A stretch of DNA of 33,616 nt, taken from positions 1 to 33,616 of the forward strand of contig JAFSKP010000023.1 of assembly GCA_017448905.1 (NCBI GenBank), written 5' to 3'. Below the pieces are notes generated by a model, which saw only the letters and a list, made by a program, of their open reading frames with translations, searched no databases and had not been told where the DNA came from. Made by a program: the position numbers and the translations under genes. This document shows, piece after piece, positions 30,430-33,616 of this stretch (position 1 is the first letter of the stretch; every line of letters begins with the position of its first letter). This DNA is from Bacteroidales bacterium (GTDB lineage Bacteria > Bacteroidota > Bacteroidia > Bacteroidales > P3).

Positions 30430-31305
30430 ATGAAACGTACAATCCTTATGATGGCCGCAGCCGCCATCCTTGCCGTGGGCTGCAAAAGTAATAACAACAA
30501 TCAAAACGATACCGCTATGAACGCACAAAAAGAGACCGTGGGCCAGTTCCAGGCCCTCCAGCTTGACGGATTCAAGCTCCATGTTTACAACAGCAACGAC
30601 GTGATGTCCGACTGTTCCTTCATCATCGAGGGCAACGACGGCCTGGTGGTGATGGAATACCCGCTGTTCAAGGTCAACGCCGCCGAGTTTGGCGAGTACA
30701 TCAAGGGGCTGAACAAGCCCGTGGTGACCGACATCACCGACTACCACCTGGGTGGCAGCGACGAACTGCCCATCGTGATGCCCGAGGGTATGCCCGGCTT
30801 CATCGAAGGCCCCATCTACGGCGGCATGATGAAAGGCTTTGCCGAGCAGTTCGGCGAGACAATGGTCGACCTGCCCACACAGAAGGCCAGCGAGGTCGCT
30901 TTCGGCAGCACCCAGCAGTATGCTGGCATTGATTTCCGCTTCGAGCACGGCGCCAGCAGCGACTTCCCCGGCGCCATGATTGTCATTGGAGGCCAGGTGT
31001 GCTACACCCACTGGGCTTTTTACGGTGCCCACATGAGTCCGCTGCAGCTGGGTAGTGCCGCCGCCATCGATGCCGAGTTGGCCGCCACCCGTGCCGCCCT
31101 CGCCACCGGCGCCAAGTATTACATCGGTGGTCACGGCGGTTGTGTTGAGCAGCCCGCCGTCGAGGCCCGCATCCAGTACCTCGAGACACTGAAGCGCCTC
31201 CGTGCCGAGAAGAAGGACGCCTCCAGCTTCGCCGAAGCCCTCAAGGCAGCCTATCCCGACATGCCCGGCGACATCGCCCCGCTGGCCGAAGCGCTGTACA
31301 AGTGA
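30430..31305 (+). CDS. Lipoprotein with metallo-beta-lactamase-like fold, degenerate metal motif
   Basis: A 291-residue predicted lipoprotein; lipobox LAVGC with Cys18, then an Asn-rich tether. The body follows the order of an MBL-fold protein: a first strand region HVYNSNDVMSDCSFIIEGNDGLVVMEYP, the position of the usual H-x-H-x-D-H loop as VTDITDYHLGGSDELP, and a C-terminal YYIGGHGG in place of the PGHG motif. Only one His of the loop is left, so classical two-zinc hydrolysis is unlikely; it might bind one metal or none. The ATG at 30430 is chosen because the promoter and lipobox fit. It ends in a heptamer array and a strong terminator. Family call is moderate. Confidence 0.65.
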   Translation: MKRTILMMAAAAILAVGCKSNNNNQNDTAMNAQKETVGQFQALQLDGFKLHVYNSNDVMSDCSFIIEGNDGLVVMEYPLFKVNAAEFGEYIKGLNKPVVTDITDYHLGGSDELPIVMPEGMPGFIEGPIYGGMMKGFAEQFGETMVDLPTQKASEVAFGSTQQYAGIDFRFEHGASSDFPGAMIVIGGQVCYTHWAFYGAHMSPLQLGSAAAIDAELAATRAALATGAKYYIGGHGGCVEQPAVEARIQYLETLKRLRAEKKDASSFAEALKAAYPDMPGDIAPLAEALYK

Positions 31306-31329
31306 ATAGTGAATGGTGAATAGTGAATT
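31302..31329 (+). repeat. Four GTGAATR heptamers starting in the stop codon
   Basis: GTGAATA, GTGAATG, GTGAATA, GTGAATT; the TGA of the first unit is the stop codon of the MBL-fold-like gene. It is the exact complement type of the TATTCAC array before hutH. Confidence 0.9.
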
Positions 31330-31352
31330 GAATACTTTCTTCAGATAATGAG

Positions 31353-31386
31353 ACAGGCGGGCAACGAAAAATGTCCGCCTGTTTTT
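31353..31386 (+). terminator. Rho-independent terminator
   Basis: ACAGGCGGGCA (31353-31363) pairs with TGTCCGCCTGT (31372-31382; one G-U) and a T-run follows (to 31386). It ends the MBL-fold-like lipoprotein transcript. Confidence 0.9.
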
Positions 31387-31397
31387 CAAAAAAGTCG

Positions 31398-31405
31398 TAT
31401 CTTTG
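31398..31405 (+). promoter_or_regulatory. Bacteroidetes -7 box for hxlR-type gene and sirtuin
   Basis: TATCTTTG followed by CA, 12 bp after the terminator T-run and 49 bp before the ATG at 31454. Confidence 0.65.
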
Positions 31406-31412
31406 CACTTCC

Positions 31413-31456
31413 AAACCCATCAACCCCATTAGACCCATTAACCCCATAAACTCATG
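31413..31456 (+). repeat. 9-bp repeat (AAACCCATY) running into the start codon
   Basis: AAACCCATC, AACCCCATT, AGACCCATT, AACCCCATA, AACTCATG: 9-bp period, last unit contains the ATG at 31454. Together with -7 at 31398 this tract makes up nearly the whole 5' leader of the mRNA. Confidence 0.9.
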
Positions 31457-31828
31457 ACAAACGATTTCATCTCCGACCCCATCTTCCCCGAGTGCCCCAT
31501 CCGCAACGTGCTGGCGCGTATCGGCGGCAAGTGGACGATGGCCGTGCTCTACACCCTCGACCACAGCGATACTCCGCTGCGCTTCCGCGACATCGAGAAG
31601 CAGAACCCCGACTGCTCGCAGAAGATGCTCACCTCCACCCTGCGGGGTCTGGAGGCCGACGGCCTGATAAGCCGCACCGTCTATCCCGAGGTGCCGCCAC
31701 GGGTGGAATACAGCCTCACCGACCGTGCCCGGAGCCTCATGCCCCTCCTGCGCCAGCTCATCGACTGGGCCTACCACAATCTCCACGACATTGTCTCAGA
31801 CCGCGAGAAATATTATGAACAGAATTGA
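31454..31828 (+). CDS. HxlR-family transcriptional regulator
   Basis: A 124-residue winged-helix regulator. Signature HxlR order: CPIRNVLARIGGKWTMAVLYTL (with Cys14 at the conserved position), LRFRDIEKQNPDCSQKMLTSTL, RGLEADGLISRTVYPEVPPRVEYSLT, and LMPLLRQLIDWAYHN. HxlR proteins sense aldehydes, quinones, disulfide or metabolic stress, sometimes through the N-terminal Cys. It overlaps the sirtuin gene by 14 bp, so both are translated from one mRNA and the regulator probably controls the sirtuin or its upstream neighbour. Its leader is a 9-bp repeat tract. Confidence 0.93.
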   Translation: MTNDFISDPIFPECPIRNVLARIGGKWTMAVLYTLDHSDTPLRFRDIEKQNPDCSQKMLTSTLRGLEADGLISRTVYPEVPPRVEYSLTDRARSLMPLLRQLIDWAYHNLHDIVSDREKYYEQN

Positions 31829-32630
31829 TTTGCTGTGCAAAGCCATCCGTGAGGCCGACCACATCATCATCGGCGCGGGCAGCGGGCTCTCCACCGCTGC
31901 GGGCATCGACTATGCCGGCGACGACTTCCGCCGCGAGTTCGCCCCGTGGATTGAGCGCTACGGCATCACCGACCTCTACACCTCATCGTTCTACCCCTTC
32001 GAGACCGAGGAGGAACGCTGGGCCTACTGGGCAAAGCATATCTGGTTCAGCCGATACCGCACTGGTGCCACCGAGCTGTACAAGGAATTGTATCGGACGT
32101 TCCCCACAGCATTTGTGGTGACCACCAACGTGGACGGCCAGTTCGAGTTGGCGGGCTTCCCCAAGGAACGCATCTTTGCCACGCAGGGCGACTACCGCTG
32201 GTTTCAACCCGCTTCGGGCACGCCAAAGACATTGATAGACAACCGCGAGTGGGTGATGTGTGCGCTGCCGACGATTAAGGACTGCCGTATCCCCACGGAA
32301 ATGATACCCACTATGCCCGATGGGACTCCAGTAAGCATGAACCTGCGCGTGGACGAGACCTTCGTGGAGGACTTCCATTGGCACCAGCAGGCCCGTCGCT
32401 ACACCGACTTCGTTCAGCAGGCCTCGCAAGGCAATCTCCTATTACTCGAATTCGGCATCGGCTACAACACTCCCGGCATCATCCGTCTCCCCTTCGAGCA
32501 AATGGCGCAACGCTTCCCCCACACCACCCTCGTCCGTTTCAACCGCGACAACCCGGAGCCTTACATCCAAGACCTGCCGCGTTTCACGGCCTTCACCGAG
32601 GATATCTCCACCATCTTCAACAAATTATGA
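31815..32630 (+). CDS. Sirtuin (Sir2) family protein with His-to-Gln at the catalytic position
   Basis: A 271-residue NAD-binding protein of the Sir2 fold: IIIGAGSGLSTAAGIDYAG (19-35, NAD phosphate loop), FVVTTNVDGQFELAGF (100-115, equals TQNIDxLH...AG) and, where sirtuins have the HG catalytic histidine, ATQGDYRWF with Gln124. The four zinc cysteines are not evident (only a MCALPTIKDC pair). A Gln here is a feature of class M sirtuins (SirTM) that ADP-ribosylate lipoylated GcvH-like proteins instead of deacetylating. The macrodomain and GcvH-L partners are absent here, although an lplA occurs at 18260. Start ATG 31815; an in-frame ATG at 31725 lies inside the HxlR gene and is rejected. Confidence 0.8.
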   Translation: MNRIDLLCKAIREADHIIIGAGSGLSTAAGIDYAGDDFRREFAPWIERYGITDLYTSSFYPFETEEERWAYWAKHIWFSRYRTGATELYKELYRTFPTAFVVTTNVDGQFELAGFPKERIFATQGDYRWFQPASGTPKTLIDNREWVMCALPTIKDCRIPTEMIPTMPDGTPVSMNLRVDETFVEDFHWHQQARRYTDFVQQASQGNLLLLEFGIGYNTPGIIRLPFEQMAQRFPHTTLVRFNRDNPEPYIQDLPRFTAFTEDISTIFNKL

Positions 32631-32693
32631 CACTGCCATCTGTGCGAGGAGTGAGCCACCACCCCGAGCAGCTTCAGGGAATGATTTTATCAA

Positions 32694-33605
32694 TCACTGT
32701 CCATTCCGATACTCCGTCGGTGTCATCCCGGTTTCGCGCTTGAAGAAGCGGGCGAAGGCTCCCTGCTCGTCGAAACCGAGGGCAAAGGCGATGTCGCCGA
32801 TGGGGTCGGTGCCGCCACGCAGCAACACCTTGGCCTGCAAGACGAGGCGGCGGTTGAGCCACTGCATCACCGTTTGGCCGCTGTACTCCTTGATGACTGC
32901 CGACAGGCGATTGGGCGAAAGGCAGAGCTGGTTGGCGTAGAAAGGTATGGCGTGTTCGGTGGTGCCGTGCCGGTTCAGAAGTTCGATGAAACGTGTGAAA
33001 AGTCGCTCGCGGTAGTCGCCCTGGGATTGCAGGCGGCTCGCCTGCATTTGCTCGGCGGTGACGGCAAGGTCGGCGATGAAGGCCTGTTGCAGGTGCCGCA
33101 CAGCGTCCATGTTCAGCGGTTGCTCAAGGGTGAGCATCTGCATAGAACGCAGGTAGCCGTCGAGCCGCTTCCGCTGTGCCTCGGCAACATCGACAAGCAC
33201 AGGGTTGCGGAGGCTTTCGGGCATCGGCAAGTCTCGGAACACGAAGCCCTGAAAGCGGAAATCCTCGCTGTGTCCCTCCAACTCGATGATGGCACCGATG
33301 GAGAACACCAGCACCTGTCCGCTGGAGGCATGGAACGACATCATATTGATATTGTAGTCAATCGTGCCGCCGGTGACGAGAAAAATGCGTCCCTCATTGG
33401 TCATCATCGGCTGTCCCACGGGGATAAGCGAAGCGGGGATAAACGCGGAATCCATAATCAGCACCAACTCTGGCGAGATATGGTTGACCGTGCTCATCGC
33501 ATTCAGCTCCGCGTGGTTGTCGGGCATCGTCAGTGGTACAAGCTCCAGTGGAGCGCGTAGAGCTGACGATGAGCGTGGATGATTAAAAGGGGCAGTTGTT
33601 CCCAT
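32694..33605 (-). CDS. AraC-family transcriptional regulator
   Basis: Up to 303 residues. The N-terminal part is a ligand-sensing cupin-like domain (GRIFLVTGGTIDYNINMM, SGQVLVFSIGAIIELEG). The C-terminal ~100 residues are the double helix-turn-helix: PFYANQLCLSPNRLSAVIKEYSG, QWLNRRLVLQAKVLLRG and FALGFDEQGAFARFFKRETG, then MTPTEYR. The start is uncertain. The ATG at 33605 is only a few bases from a TAATTTGC stretch at the window edge that could be a -7 element; if so, translation would begin at ATG 33527 or 33497 (MSTVNHISPELVLIM), which fits the family better. Converges on the sirtuin gene. Inducer unknown. Confidence 0.88.
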   Translation of the reverse strand: MGTTAPFNHPRSSSALRAPLELVPLTMPDNHAELNAMSTVNHISPELVLIMDSAFIPASLIPVGQPMMTNEGRIFLVTGGTIDYNINMMSFHASSGQVLVFSIGAIIELEGHSEDFRFQGFVFRDLPMPESLRNPVLVDVAEAQRKRLDGYLRSMQMLTLEQPLNMDAVRHLQQAFIADLAVTAEQMQASRLQSQGDYRERLFTRFIELLNRHGTTEHAIPFYANQLCLSPNRLSAVIKEYSGQTVMQWLNRRLVLQAKVLLRGGTDPIGDIAFALGFDEQGAFARFFKRETGMTPTEYRNGQ

Positions 33606-33616
33606 AGTGCAAATTA

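Noticed and set aside
31725..31814. Earlier ATG for the sirtuin gene
   Set aside because: It lies deep in the HxlR gene and gives a Ser/Thr/Cys-rich leader unlike sirtuins; ATG 31815 starts right at the conserved domain.
1..33616. tRNA, rRNA, insertion sequence with transposase, prophage or replication origin
   Set aside because: I looked for conserved tRNA arms, rRNA segments, DDE or tyrosine/serine recombinases, phage genes and dnaA-type boxes, and saw none I could support.

Overview
The window looks like chromosomal DNA of a Bacteroidota (Bacteroidales-type) bacterium. The evidence is: Bacteroidetes -7 promoter boxes (TAnnTTTG) ahead of many genes, almost no Shine-Dalgarno sequences, a 1096-residue SecA, a type IX secretion protein (PorQ) together with a protease carrying a T9SS C-terminal signal, a FISUMP-type lipoprotein, a YARHG lipoprotein, and GC-rich genes separated by AT-rich gaps. 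I cannot name a genus.

Layout. 1-3.1 kb is accessory: the end of one Rpn-family nuclease gene, a FISUMP lipoprotein, a complete Rpn-family gene, a 46-codon stump of an AAA-ATPase-like gene with its promoter still present, and a cluster of short palindromes. 3.1-7.0 kb is a same-strand run of exported proteins (small lipoprotein, DUF481-like barrel, coiled-coil protein, C10 cysteine protease with T9SS signal). It ends in a terminator facing secA (7.05-10.3 kb, minus strand). 10.6-19.2 kb runs on the plus strand: gmhA, a YARHG lipoprotein, kamA, a WG-repeat protein, an MmeI-like fused restriction-methylation enzyme, porQ and lplA. A Sel1-like repeat gene then converges on lplA. 20.6-24.0 kb holds a Nif3-like gene, a coiled-coil zinc-ribbon gene and hutH. 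A CoA-transferase gene converges on hutH and is preceded on its own strand by a clear cobalamin riboswitch. 26.0-28.1 kb is a peroxide-stress group (ferritin-like protein, OhrR-type regulator, cytoplasmic and exported glutathione peroxidases). 28.1-33.6 kb holds a DUF2156 protein, a GNAT protein, a broken AraC gene, a PNPOx-like protein, an MBL-fold-like lipoprotein, an HxlR regulator overlapping a sirtuin whose catalytic His is Gln, and an AraC regulator.

Three signals go beyond ordinary annotation. (1) The cobalamin riboswitch controls a 4-hydroxybutyrate-type CoA-transferase, which suggests vitamin B12 decides how acyl-CoA and organic acids leave the cell. (2) Short tandem repeats repeatedly abut start and stop codons: a heptamer family (TTCANYY and its complement) at six loci, three of them in inverted pairs, and a 9-mer (AAACCCATY) that runs directly into two start codons. 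Related repeats also enter coding sequence (signal peptide of the WG protein, linker of Nif3). (3) Short palindromes with a 3-nt centre occur in intergenic DNA, next to a broken gene, and in frame inside the restriction-methylation enzyme, whose recognition region is also compositionally distinct.
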